Shown here piece after piece: positions 48,301-60,514 of a DNA stretch of 64,000 bases. The DNA lies in NCBI GenBank assembly GCA_030737875.1, contig CM060922.1, forward strand, positions 319,277,456-319,341,455. Direction: 5' to 3'. The position numbers and the translations under genes are program-made. The DNA is from Allium sativum (Eukaryota; Streptophyta; Magnoliopsida; Asparagales; Amaryllidaceae). How positions within the stretch are numbered: the first letter of the stretch is position 1; each line of letters starts with the position of its first letter. The notes under the pieces were generated by a model that saw only the letters and a program-made list of their open reading frames with translations, searched no databases and was not told the origin of the DNA.

Positions 48301-49616
48301 TGACCTTCACAGGGAATGATTATATAATCACCGGATTTAATCTTCGCCTTCACGACTCTGTCGGCGCATTTAACTTCAGCTTTATATTTGGTCAACCAGT
48401 CTAACCCCAAGATAAGATCAAACTCTTTAAAATTCATGACGGCTGCGATGGCAGGGAACCGATAACGAGAGAAAGAAACTGGCACTCCACAAATCCAACT
48501 GAGATCAATGGAGCCCCCAACCGGATTCTGGACAGTCATTGGTTCCTTGAGCTTCCTCAGGTTCAAATCCAGCTTCTTAGCTGCATCTTTGGAAATGAAG
48601 CTTCGTGACGCGCCTGTGTCAAACAGTACTTTAACTGGAATATCCTTGACAGTTAGCATGCCTTCTAAAACATCTGGTCTCTCCTGAATAGACGAAGATG
48701 CAGGCACTTCTGCCACTTCGTTCACATGTACTGCCTCAGATTTTCTAAATAACGGGTAGGCCTTAGAAAGATGACCGACCTCATGGCATTGACTGCACTT
48801 CCTATTTTCTTGAAAATTCATCCCGGATTTAGACCCGCCATCCTTTCGTCTGTTCGAAGATCTGCAGTTTCTCATCGAATGCCCATGCTGATCACACTTT
48901 AAGCATACGATTGTCTTTACCCTTTTCTGATTGATCTTTGGCCTCTTTATGAATCCAGCCTTCGTGCTGGCCTCAGGCTGCATACTTGCCTCTGGGCTAT
49001 CAGCTTCGAATTTTCTTTTGCCGCTAGAACTGATTTCTTCTTCATCTCGCAACATACCTCTCCGATCGAGATCTTCATACTGATAAGCCATATAAATCAT
49101 TTCTGAAAAAGGGAGCTTCACATGCCCCAATACTTTATTCTGGTATTTCCTTTGAAGTCCGTGAATAAATCTCATATTTTTCCTCTTCGGATTTTGAATT
49201 AGATGAGGGGCAAAGTGAGAAAGTTCATTGAATTTCTTATGATATTCGGGAATGGTCATGTCTCCTTGTATCAGATAAGAAAATTCATCGCATAATCGCT
49301 CAGTTGCTGCGGGAGGAGTAAATCTTTCTAAGAAAATCACTTTGAATCTGTCCCAGGTGATATCACCTTCTGGATTATCCTTAATAACAGAATCCCACCA
49401 GAACAAAGCTTCTTCTTTGAGTGCCCAGGAGGCCAGTAATCTTTTCTGGTCATCCCTAAGCTTTAATGCTTCGAAGATTTTCTCAGCCGAACGAATCCAA
49501 GCTTGTGTTTTCATAATTGCTTCTTCACCAGAGAACGGTATTCCACCCATATTTCGATATTTGATTAATAGGGCCTCAATATCCGGTTCTGCATTCCTTC
49601 TGCTTCTGACACTCAT
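45378..49616 (-). pseudogene. Chromovirus gag-pol, one frame with a single TGA
   Basis: A single minus-strand frame of about 1,410 codons starts at 49616 and is broken only by a TGA at 47153-47151, inside RNase H after GLGAVLMQ. In order: the Gag domain (residues about 30-190); two zinc knuckles ([14 protein letters not shown] intact, [14 protein letters not shown] with the last cysteine lost); protease LFDTGAS (about 332); RT with [12 protein letters not shown] and the catalytic FIDD (about 661); RNase H; integrase with its zinc finger damaged (CPTY for CPTC) and catalytic residues in [14 protein letters not shown] and QTERVNR; and a chromodomain-type tail, [17 protein letters not shown]. 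The three lesions all fit C-to-T deamination on one strand or the other. Otherwise it is close to intact. Confidence 0.94.
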
Positions 49617-49854
49617 TTTCTAGTACTTCTGCAAATGGCAGATCAAGTGTCAGGTCACAGAAAAGGTATTTTAAAATATAGAAACACATACTTCAAATGT
49701 AAATGTGTCTATCAAGGTGTAATTTCATTCTGCTTTACTCATACTAGGATATTACTGATCCTATCTGTATTGAGTTACTCGTCCTAGAACACTACTGGTT
49801 CTATTTCTGACGAGTTCGTTCACATGTTATATTCTAGAACTAAGCTTAACCAAA

Positions 49855-49866
49855 GCTCTGATACCA
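49855..49866 (-). other. Primer-binding site of young chromovirus
   Basis: On the minus strand TGGTATCAGAGC, a perfect match to the initiator methionine tRNA complement, lies three bases inside the 5' LTR. Confidence 0.95.
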
Positions 49867-52819
49867 CGTTGAGACGTCCCGAAATCCCGTTCAGACGGAA
49901 ACAAGGGTTATCTTTGGAATATAACACAGAAACAGATAATAGCAGAACAAAATTAAATAAATACACCAGATATGAACAATAGAATATACTGGATAAAAGT
50001 AATCATCAGAGTTACACAGTATACAGGATCTTACTTAGTACAAGTACAGTTCAGCTATACATAAATGTCTACAGCGGAAATAAACAAAATATGTACAATA
50101 GGAGCTGAACAACATAAAAAGAAATAAATGATAGAATCCATCTTCAGCTCCAGCTATCCAGAAAAAGAACCAGCTAAACCTGAATTCAAGGCTGCCCGTG
50201 TAGAAAGAGGGGCACCCGAGTTTGAAAGTGAAACAAACTACGAGTCAGTCATGGGACTGGTATGAGAAATCCACTCAACACATATATAATTGGCTAATCA
50301 CAGGACCACGCCACTTTCGTGGAATGGGTTTACTCCATTTGATTGCCAGTGCTTTAAAACAAATCTTTCTTTTAAACATCGCTATGCTTTTTTATAAAAA
50401 ATGAAGCCGTTATAAGACTCAGTTCCCATCACACAATGCAACGCAAACCAGAGGATAGAGTTTTTACCTTATAACGGCCAAATATGCTTGATACAAATAA
50501 AACAAAGGCATTTGATATTATTGCTAGTGTTTATATGTTTTGAAAACAATTTCAAATCATAACTATCAATCATAGACGGCATTAATGCCCCATACCACTA
50601 TGTCGCCATATATATAGGTATACAATCAAAACCGCATCGTCACGTATTTGGAAATTGGATTTCCGTCATGAACCAAGGCAAAAGATAGTCCTTACCCAAT
50701 TCGAGACAATCTAGCCTACCATGTCTCAGGATCAGAGCTCGAGTGACCCTTGGATCGTCAGGGCCGGTCCACCGATGTGGATTAAAATGCCTGAACAATA
50801 CGTTTCCCCGCCCTTTGGGGCGCAAACGAGCCAACGAATGACTCCATCGGACCCGGATCGTCCGATCAAACCGAGGCTCCTCGCAACAGCAACAACCACA
50901 TAGGTGAAAAGTATATAAATGTCAGGGCTGGTAGGTCACTGACACCACCCTAGCTAGAAAGAAACGCATGTCCTCCCTGAGGTCCTTCCTCCCGTTTTAG
51001 GTTCATACCGGGGTGTGAGGCTCGCGAATTTACGTTATACACAAAGCTACGCCACACAGGCGGTGCTTTGATCATCACCACAAGACTTTGCTTTTCAACA
51101 GAAGCCCTGATCACTACATCTTAGCATGCCACACAGGCAATTCACACCGTGCAACTGATGGCTATCAATCACACAGAACAAATTCCAATGTCGGGCACAC
51201 AGTCCATTTACAAGTCCGTTCTGGGTCTGAACGAAACCGGAGGCACTAAATACCTCGCAAACCCATCGATCACCACGTACGTCTGGACGATCACCACTCA
51301 TTATCCATATTTCGGGATGCCTCCCAATCAGGACCTCGGTTACCATCCAAACGAGGTGAAGATCTCCGGTCTTCGACCATCGTCTTCATCTTCGACTTTC
51401 AATCGTCGGTCGATTATTTGAAATGAGAATTAACTCGGCCTTTTCAAATAATTCACGTATATTTAGAATTTCAATTCAATTTATTTCGATGGTTAAATTA
51501 TTCGACAACACCAATTTTGTTCTATAATGTAATTTTCACACCAAACACATTCAACCATCAAATATCACATAAATAAAGCAAATTCAGTTTATTTCCATTC
51601 CATAATGTTCCCAATATTTTATAACGATTTATCTCTATTTTTATTTATTTTAAAATAGCTAATTTATTCAAAACGACGCTTCGGGCCATAACGCGGCCGT
51701 GGCGCTGTTTTTCTTCGGATTTGATTTACACATATCTGAAAATCTAACCGTTGGATCTTCACAAAATTTACATCATTAGAAAGGTCTTTTCAAAACGAAT
51801 CCAACGGTTCCAGTTTCGGGAAAATCCGACGGTCGGATCTCCCGGTACAAACGTTTGAAGTTTCGATTTCAAAATACGAACTGCAGCGTCGTTATTCGAT
51901 TAAATATATAATTATATTTATATATATATATATAAATATAATCGCTTCTGGCGCTGTTTTTATTTAGATTTGAATTAAACATTCCAGACAATCCAACCGT
52001 TGGATTTTTACAAGGTTGGTGCCGTTGGAAAGATTATCCCAAGGCGAACCCGACGGTTGAGGTTTCGGGAAAATCCAATGGTCGGATTCCCCGTACTAGT
52101 TGTTTGAAATCACGGTTTCAAAATACGAACTGCACGGCTTCGTTTCGTTTTAATTTTATTTATATTTATATATTTATATAAATATAGTTTCTTCAAAAAT
52201 TCCTATATCGTTTTCATTTCAAATATTCCACTAACGCCTTAAAATTTTGGAAAATTTCGCCATAACCTCCCCTGCACCGGGAGCATCGGGAAATCGCAAA
52301 TAGCTTTCCCGGTCCTTCTAATCTCAAAAAGAAAAAGAAAAAGCCTAGCGGCTAGCCAACAGGCTCATTAAATCATCACCCAAACAAAACAGTAAATGTG
52401 TACCTATTTGTCGGGCACAAAATTTTATTCCTCTTCTCTAGCCCCTTTGCTAAAACCTGTTCAATGAATATGCATGTACATATATATACAGTTCTTATCA
52501 TTTATCATTTTCTATTCAACTTCATATTTGATTTCTATTTGGTTTAAAAACACCATTCATTCTAATGTTACATAAATAGGTGCAAATCATTTCATTAGCT
52601 AATTAATGAATATTTCAACTCATATATGTTTATTTTGAACAAGTGGCTATTTTTAACACTTCACATTTCAACGATTTATGCATACAATAAAAATGTGATT
52701 TTTATTGTAAAACAATTCATTTCAAAACACTATTTTTCTATATAGTTCTTATAGGTGATAAAAATAGGATTTTTATCATAAAACAATTTCTTTTAAAACG
52801 AGATTATTTTACACAGTTC

Positions 52820-53580
52820 ATATAGTCGATAAAAGGTGATTTTTATTATCAAACAATTTATTTCAAAATATGAATACCAGTCAACACATGAATTTCTAAT
52901 CAACGAATGAATATCAATTCAACACATGAATGTTTTCTATAGTTTCTATATATAGATAAAAATGTGATTTTATTATCAAACAATTTATTTCAAAATATGA
53001 ATACCATTCAACACATGAATTTCTAATCAACGAATGAATATCAATTCAACACATGAATGTTTTCTATAGTTTCTATATATAGATAAAAATGTGATTTTTA
53101 TTATCAAACAATTTATTTCAAAATATGAATACCATTCAACACATGAATTTCTAATCAACGAATGAATATCAATTCAACACATGAATGTTTTCTATAGTTT
53201 CTATATATAGATAAAAATGTGATTTTTATTATCAAACAATTTATTTCAAAATATGAATACCATTCAACACATGAATTTCTAATCAACGAATGAATATCAA
53301 TTCAACACATGAATGTTTTCTATAGTTTCTATATATAGATAAAAATGTGATTTTTATTATCAAACAATTTATTTCAAAATATGAATACCATTCAACACAT
53401 GAATTTCTAATCAACGAATGAATATCAATTCAACACATGAATGTTTTCTATAGTTTCTATATATAGATAAAAATGTGATTTTTATTATCAAACAATTTAT
53501 TTCAAAATATGAATACCATTCAACACATGAATTTCTAATCAACAAATGAATATCATTTCAACACATGAATGTTTTCTATT
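52820..53580. repeat. 128-bp tandem repeat, about six units (right LTR)
   Basis: This is the same array as in the left LTR, with anchors at 52837, 52965, 53092, 53220, 53348 and 53476. One unit is 127 bp because of a single T deletion. The equal copy number shows the array predates this insertion. Confidence 0.95.
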
Positions 53581-53972
53581 CAATGAATAAATATAGTTTA
53601 AGCATATGAAAATAATTCAAACACACGAACATTATTCAAAATTTCGGCAGCATAACGGCAGGGTAGTTAAAACCGGGACCGTCCCTAGTACGGCTCCTCG
53701 CTCTACCTTAAAACCTCGCGATTTTTGACAATGGGGATCATGCATCTAGTTCGCACGCAGGCGGCATGTATATATTTATTTCATTTCCACAAACTAATCC
53801 TATGTGGTTTCAACCAAATATTTTTCAATCACAAACGGGTATTTTTCAACCTCAATCATTCAATAACAACATCAACCACAAACAATCCCAAAACAATCAT
53901 TCGCTATCCATCAATTTTCACAACAATTTCAACCAATAAATATCGTCCATGGTTTGTGGACGAGGGGCGTAG

Positions 53973-54008
<36 letters not shown>

Positions 54009-55062
54009 GCAATTCACTTTTATTTCAACACATATATATATAGCTATAAAAAGAAATTGAAGAGTGAGAAATTCTCAAAATAGCTATCCAATACTACGAC
54101 TCTTCCTTTATAGAAATCTTCGCCAATCTCGCCTTTTGTCGCTTACGTTGCCCGTATTCTCTACATATGTAAAAATCGAATTTTTACTTCGTTATTCAAT
54201 ATATAAAAATTGCATTTCAAAAATATAGATTCCGCCTTTTCAAAAATAAAGATTATATTTTTAATATTCCTATGATGTAAAAATCATATTTTTATTGCTT
54301 TAAAAATATAAAAATCATATCTTACTTCTTCTACTTAATAAAAATTCCGTCTTTTCTATTTTTAAAAATATGATCTTTTCTATCCAAGTTCAAATCCTTT
54401 TCTATTTAAAGTTCAACTCTTTTTCTATTTAAAGTTCAAATATTTTCCTATTTAAAGTTTAAATCTTTTCCTATTTAAAGTTTAAATCTTTTCCTTTTTA
54501 AAATTCAAATTTTTTCTTTTTCAAAATTAAATCATTTCAAAATCAGTTTTAAACTTTTCTAAAAATCAGAATTTAAACGCTTTTAAAAATCAGTTTTAAA
54601 TGCTTTTAAAAATCAGTTTTAAATGCTTTTAAAAATCAGTTTTAAATGCTTTTAAAAATCAGTTTCAAATTCTTTTGAAAATCAGTTTCAAATTCTTTTA
54701 AAAATCAGTTTTTCAGAATTAAAATAAAAATAAAAATAAAATAAAATACTTACATTGATCTGCGAAGAAGGGGGGGTGGTTTTGCGTCAGGTGGCGGCGC
54801 TGGAGGTGTTGGAGGTGGGGCGGCCTTCAGTTCGTCGGCGGTGGGAGGTCGTCAGACTGGGGGGGCTCTCGAATCGGCGTCGCGATGGCTTCGAGGGGGA
54901 GGTTTGGGCTCGTCACTGGCGGTTCGACGAACGAGGGGAGGAGGGTGCGGTGACGGGCGGCGGTGGCGAATCGGCGTCGCGATGGTCAACGTCGGGGCTA
55001 GGGTTTTTTTTTCTTTCTTTTTTTTTCTGTTCGAAGTGGAGAGAGAAGAGGGAATAGGGGGG

Positions 55063-55073
55063 TTTATATAAAA
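55063..55073 (-). promoter_or_regulatory. TATA box of young chromovirus 5' LTR
   Basis: On the minus strand TTTTATATAAACC is followed by a C-rich then CT-rich segment (CCTCTTCTCTCTCCAC), a typical plant core promoter and start site. It has the right orientation for gag-pol and is conserved at 44415-44424. Confidence 0.7.
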
Positions 55074-55779
55074 TATATATATTTAATTATTTAATTTTGC
55101 AAAAAGTTGACTTTTACATACGACCTCTAAACGAGGCCCACCGCCTGTCGTCCATAGTGTTTTACCCCCATTCCGGACACAATGGGATATGTATCGCAAG
55201 CTGAGTTGATTGTTACAATCAGTTTCCGTTGAATTTACATTTAAATCACTATATTGAATTTTAAACGTACATTTCAAATTACCGGGGTCACATACTAACT
55301 AGAAAAATTCCAGAAAAATATTTTCTAGCTTCGTATTGACGATACGGTCCTAACAAAACTAGTTTCGTCGAATTCCGAGGTCGTTTGCAAAATGTCCATT
55401 TTTAAGGGCCTGAATTCCATAGCGACTATTCAGAATTTTCAACTGGACATATCTTTTGATTCCCGCTATCAAATTTCGATTGGTCGGATTCGTTAGAAAG
55501 ATATCATCAAGTAGATCCTAATATTTTTGGTTTCACTAAAATCCGGATTGTTTTGTACCCGGTACAGTCCGACAAAGTTTGAATTCAATTTTTGAAACTG
55601 CCACGCCATTTCAGGCCTTGTTTATAATTATAATTAATTATATTCGTTTTCAATTGTTGATTCAAACTCAGTTTTCATCGCCATTATTGAAAATATTTAT
55701 TTTAAATATTTAAAATCCATTATTTTAGCCAATTTAAAAATTTTAAATTGGTTCAGATTTTCTGGGTCGTTACATATCG

Positions 55780-55943
55780 CCTTCCCACCGTGCGAGAGTG
55801 ATAGAATGTACGACTAGCGATGCATTATCCTCACATGATGAGCTAGATGATCCAGGAGTTGCTGAATCAGGACCATTAGCTCAACCATCTGACGTAGACC
55901 GCCTTGGCACACCAACTATGTCTATATATCACAAAAGTAAAAT
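55780..55943 (+). pseudogene. TnpA-like exon, 3' part
   Basis: This continues the exon broken at 39241 in the same frame. It reads PSHRARVIECTTSDALSSHD, then an acidic and proline-rich stretch, and ends at the donor GTGAGT (55944). A motif in the left half (ARVISRPTRDALSTH) resembles this one (ARVIECTTSDALSSH), so the protein may contain a short repeat. The next exon may begin after ATACAG near 56012, but it is soon cut by the element at 56102. Confidence 0.45.
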
Positions 55944-58599
55944 GTGAGTAATTTAGCATATTTAGTCTTTATTTTAGCAATATTAAAACTCTTACGTGAT
56001 CAAATACAGGTGGTTAATATACAGTTTTGGTTAAAAGTATTTCAGTCCTTTTTGTTTACATTAATGTTTGAGTACCGAACTGAGGTGGTGAAATGGTTAA
56101 TTGTAATGACCCAGATTTCCGCAACATCGGAGTTGACTATATACATCATATGTCCAACCCAAATATCACGAAAATACGGAACATTTTTTTTAGAAGAAAG
56201 AGATAGAAGAAGAACATAAATAACAACACAGAATCTCACATCGCAGCAGAACAAAATATAATATATCATATCTTTGAAATACAAAATCTCAACTGTATAA
56301 CATACACTTATCAGAGTACAACACTTACAACACAACGGAACAACACTATAACTAGATAACGCTGAAGCCTCCTGCTCCAAGCTCCTTTAGATATATCTGA
56401 AAAATCCTGAACTACTTGACTGCCCGTACAAATTTAGGCACCCAAGAGTTTAGGTAGAACAAAACAAAATAAACTCCGGGTCAGTCATGGGACTGGTATG
56501 AGAAAACAGTTTAAAACAGTTTCAGAAAACTAAATGATATCTCATAAGACCACGCCGTAAAACACGGAACGGGTTTTTCCCTTATGAGAATCCAAACACT
56601 TGATTTAACTTTCAAAATCCCTTTGAAAGGAATAACAATCTTTATATCAAAACTCTTTTGATATTATAATAATGTCTAAATCAAGTAAATAACAATCTAG
56701 TGGAACGTTTGCATCTCACGTTCCACATATATATACAATCAAAACCGCAAGAACGTATTGGGAAATGGATTTCCAACTATGACAAGGTATGGAACAATCT
56801 TCCGCTGGTATATCTCTAGAGGAGAATACACCGAGTTCAACAAGAACATCTTGCAACTCAGCCACACATGACCGACCACTCATTTCGCTTGAGTGTATCG
56901 AATGTATATCACCAACGGTTGGGATCAGCAACCGTTTCCCGAATGGGACAACATCGACAATAGATTTTTAGAAGTTAATGAAACTCTAGATCAGGTGATT
57001 ATACAGCCTAATAGGTGCGACCTACATAGCCATGCTGCTTGCCCGATTTCTGTCATTTACCGGATGATGAGGCTAGAGGCTACGCTTTATCATCACACCA
57101 GATTCACTTCGAATGTCACATCGTCAAATCCATCCAATCACCGATTTACGTCCTCAACAGTACATTACGTGTTAGCTAAAAGAAGTTTCCTTCTCTGCTT
57201 CCACTCTTGGTACGGTTGAAGAAATCAATGTACGTGACCTTTCTGGAAATACTCTGTCAGACATTCATCCATACACGTCACCCAGGAACTGGATGAATCG
57301 AAGGCACAATTTCTTTTAATAAAAAAAGTCCTTGCACTCTACTCTGTCTTCGATTATCTTTATAAAATCTGATTCGCACGCTACTGCCAATACGGAGTGG
57401 TTCTTCGGATAATAATCCAACCGGTCTCTCCATACTGACAACGATGGTCAAAACTCCGATAGTCTGTGATTTAACTATCGAATAAAAACAAGTGTTTCGA
57501 TAGTCGATGATTTAACTATCGAATAAAACAAGTGTTCATCCAAACATCCAACAATCAGTGAGCCTTTAATTAATATTTCATTAATTAAATCATTTCTCTA
57601 TTTCTTTATCAATATTTGTTAACCAAATATTTTCAATAACCATATTGGCCTTTTACGTTATTTGGAAAACATTTCCGAATATCGCCTTCCTTTATTTTCT
57701 ATACTAGGAAATATGCATTATTCTATTTCCAAGCTTACATTTATTTGGGTTAAAACGGATGTTGTGTAAAACATCGTTACGACAACCCAAATACTATATT
57801 CAACTAACTCTTATTCAACATTTATCTTCGAGCCTGGAATCTTACTATTTATTTGTTAATATTGAAATCAATCAAGTTGGGGTATAACTACCTCTCAGAC
57901 CTTGACTGAATAACATTTATAACGTCAAAACAGATATGACTACTTACTCGAAAAAATCAATACCATACAGCTACTTCTTCACTTTTAAACACATATACAC
58001 CTTCTCTTTTATCCTTACGAGGTTTTATTCTTATACTTCCTTTTTGATTATACTATTCTATTTCTAAGTTCGTTTTCTTATCGACTTCTATATATTTTGA
58101 TATGTTAATTTCTAACTATCAAATTATCTTAAAAATATTCTATCACCTTAAATTCCCGGAAAAATTCACCATAACCTCCTTTGTACCGGGAGCATCGGGA
58201 AAATCCCCAAACTGCCACACAGGCCTTTTCCAATCAAAAAGAAAAAGAAAAGCCAAGCGGCTTGCCGATACGGCGCATAAAATCTCATATATGAATTAAA
58301 TACGTACCTTTTTGTTGGGCATTCTATTTATATATACCTTCTAACACTTTATTCCAAACCTGTCTCCTGTATATTTATACCTGTCCAATCTATTTTAACT
58401 ATACCAATCATTTTAACTAAATTTGTTACTTAACTCTTCAGTCTATTTCACTTTCATATTTGAACATGACATGTTCAAATATATTTTAACTTGCATATTA
58501 ACAAATTCTAATTATACTCATACTCTCGTTTTCCTTATCGACTTCATATTCAAATTCCAATTCAATTCTATTTGAATTCTCTTTATTTAAACTTCATTT

Positions 58600-58800
58600 G
58601 AATTCTATTTTCAAATTCTAAAGTTTAAAGTCCATTTGAATTCTATATTCAAATTCTATAGTTTAAAGTCCATTTGAATTCTATATTCAAATTCTATAGT
58701 TTAAAGTCCATTTGAATTCTATATTCAAATTCTATAGTTTAAAGTCCATTTGAATTCTATATTCAAATTCTATAGTTTAAAGTCCATTTGAATTCTCTGC
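58600..58800. repeat. 38-bp tandem repeat, about five units
   Basis: Units containing TTTGAATTCTATATTCAAA recur every 38 bp, at about 58634, 58672, 58710, 58748 and 58786. They are nearly identical. Confidence 0.9.
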
Positions 58801-58804
58801 ATTA

Positions 58805-58965
58805 TTTATAAACAACGTTTATAACTTCAATTCAAATCCCACCTTTCCGTTTATAAACAACGTTTATAAATTCAATTCAAATCCCATATTTTCCTTTATA
58901 AACAGAGTTTATAAATTCAATTCAAATCCCACCTTCCATTTATAAACAGAGTTTATAAATTCAAT
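58805..58965. repeat. About four units of a ~45-bp repeat
   Basis: The segment TTTATAAACAACGTTTATAA (later ACAGAG for ACAACG) followed by TTCAATTCAAATCCCA recurs four times with small changes. Confidence 0.8.
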
Positions 58966-59555
58966 TACTTGTTTTATATACCTTCAAAACAAGTTAATAT
59001 TTTCTATAGTTTTATTTAAAATTCAAATTCTATTTATAAAAAATAGAATTCCCTTTTTAAATCTCAAATACCCTTTTCGATATTTTTATAAATCAATATT
59101 CAAGCCCCAGGGATATTTTAAACAATCAAATCAATCCATTTTCAATCATTTGATTTTTTAACACATCATATATGAATATATATGAAATCAAACAAACAAC
59201 AACAGATAATATATTTTTGAGTAATCCAGTTGGATTCCTCCAACCTGTTTTCCTGCATCCACAGACGTTAGTCAACATAGTAATACCCATCCTGCTTCGA
59301 GGCAGAATATCGCGGTATAGAAGGTCATCCACTAATCATAGCGTGGGGCGTATAGGGTAATCTTCCGCTATGGTACCGCGGGCATCCGCTAATGAGACTA
59401 CGGGAATCCAACCAATCATCAACCCAATATATATATATATATATATATCCTAAATAACTAATATATATTTTAAAACAATCAGACAGCATTCAAACAAGCA
59501 TAGACAATTATTTTTAAGTATATAAAAATAAATTTCTAAATAAAAGGTGAGATTT

Positions 59556-59562
59556 ACTCACC
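59556..59562 (-). other. Predicted LTR splice donor of LARD-like element
   Basis: AAAG|GTGAGTAAAT on the minus strand is a strong donor at the border between the leader and AT-rich DNA, equivalent in position to the donor at 44103 of the chromovirus LTR. It lies in a 9-bp inverted repeat (AAAGGTGAG and CTCACCTTT), so the plus strand also reads a donor. The matching acceptor was not identified. Confidence 0.4.
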
Positions 59563-60506
59563 TTTATTATTTGCAATTTTTCCGTTAAATCCCATATCGT
59601 CGCAGCTACGAATCAACTTGAGTTTTCTTGAGTGAATTTATCATTGCACCTACGACTAATTTAACCCTTATTTATCGATTTAATCTATCATTAATTTAAG
59701 CTAATTAAATAATTTATTTTAGACATGCTAAATTCAAAACGAATATACCTTAAAAATTCTGTAAAAATCCATCTTCATCCCTATTTCAAAATTTTGAATC
59801 TGCTGCTTATAGGAATCCATATCAGGTGCCTGCTCCAATATCTTCACACAGATGTTGTCGTTTCCAATCAAAGCTCGACAAACTTTCCTTTCCCCTTATT
59901 CTCAGTTACGTACTTCACTTGTGCAATGCAACAAATGCTTTCATATCCTCACAGCAGAAGCTTTCTCTTCTACTTCGAGCATCCTGACATCCACCAGCAG
60001 CTCTAGGAAGAGGGCGACTCCACTACACTTCTCTGACGCGACTATGCCAGAAAACCAAACCCCGAATATCAAATCGCGATATCAGAAATCATGGAGTACA
60101 GTCCCTACATCGATCAACCACCTCGTTCGTACTCCAGAAAATCACGCACCTCCCAAAACAATAGCGAACCCATTCTTACTAATTCGTTGTTTCTCCATCC
60201 ATCGTGACTTCCCCATACACCCGTTCGATTTGATTACAAACCAAAGGCGTAAATTTGATTGCCAGGATGAACTCGATTTGCTGAATCGTGGTTCAAATTT
60301 GTTAAAGTGGAGGAGCCGGCTTTGATTATTCACTTCTTGAGAACCGAAAATGAGAATGAAAGCAAAGGGGGAAGTCGAGATTTAATGTGAGGAATGGTTT
60401 TCGGTCTGTGGTAATAAGGAAGCCACACTCTTGTTTTGATTTGTGGAAGTAGAGAGACCACAGTTTGTTTTGGTTAGTGGATGAGAAAGGAACACCTAAC
60501 TTTTTT

Positions 60507-60514
60507 ATTTTATA
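60507..60514 (-). promoter_or_regulatory. TATA box of LARD-like element LTR
   Basis: TATAAAAT on the minus strand lies about 470 bp inside the LTR, in the same direction as the element and upstream of a less AT-rich leader. Confidence 0.45.

Larger units (their letters stand above)
49629..54753 (-). other. Predicted 5.1-kb leader intron of young chromovirus
   Basis: The donor is AAT|GTAAGT at 54753, at the sharp border between the GC-rich leader and AT-rich DNA. The acceptor is CCATTTGCAG ending at 49629, with a CTGAC branch-like motif about 20 bases upstream, 12 bases before the gag ATG at 49616. The intron would remove nearly 4.9 kb of LTR and the primer-binding site. It is predicted from signals only. 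Confidence 0.55.
39242..55774 (-). mobile_element. Young Ty3-gypsy chromovirus with 5.9-kb LTRs
   Basis: LTRs 39242-45126 and 49870-55774 are about 99% identical by eye. They start TGAGACGTCCC and end GGGTCGTTACA on the plus strand. Flanks are GATCG (39237-39241) and TATCG (55775-55779), a 5-bp duplication with one mismatch. The element reads on the minus strand. The right LTR is 5', with the primer-binding site at 49866-49855, gag-pol at 49616-45378 and the polypurine tract next to 45127. About 11.8 kb of the 16.5 kb is LTR. It inserted in the TnpA-like exon of the CACTA element and is the youngest complete insertion seen. Confidence 0.95.
49870..55774 (-). repeat. 5' LTR (right) of young chromovirus
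   Basis: This is the partner of the left LTR, with the same order of parts. TATA lies near 55073-55063, the GC-rich leader at about 55035-54754, the donor GTAAGT at 54753-54748, and the 128-bp array at 52820-53580. Length differences come from indels in a TA run near 53975 and in homopolymers. Confidence 0.95.
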
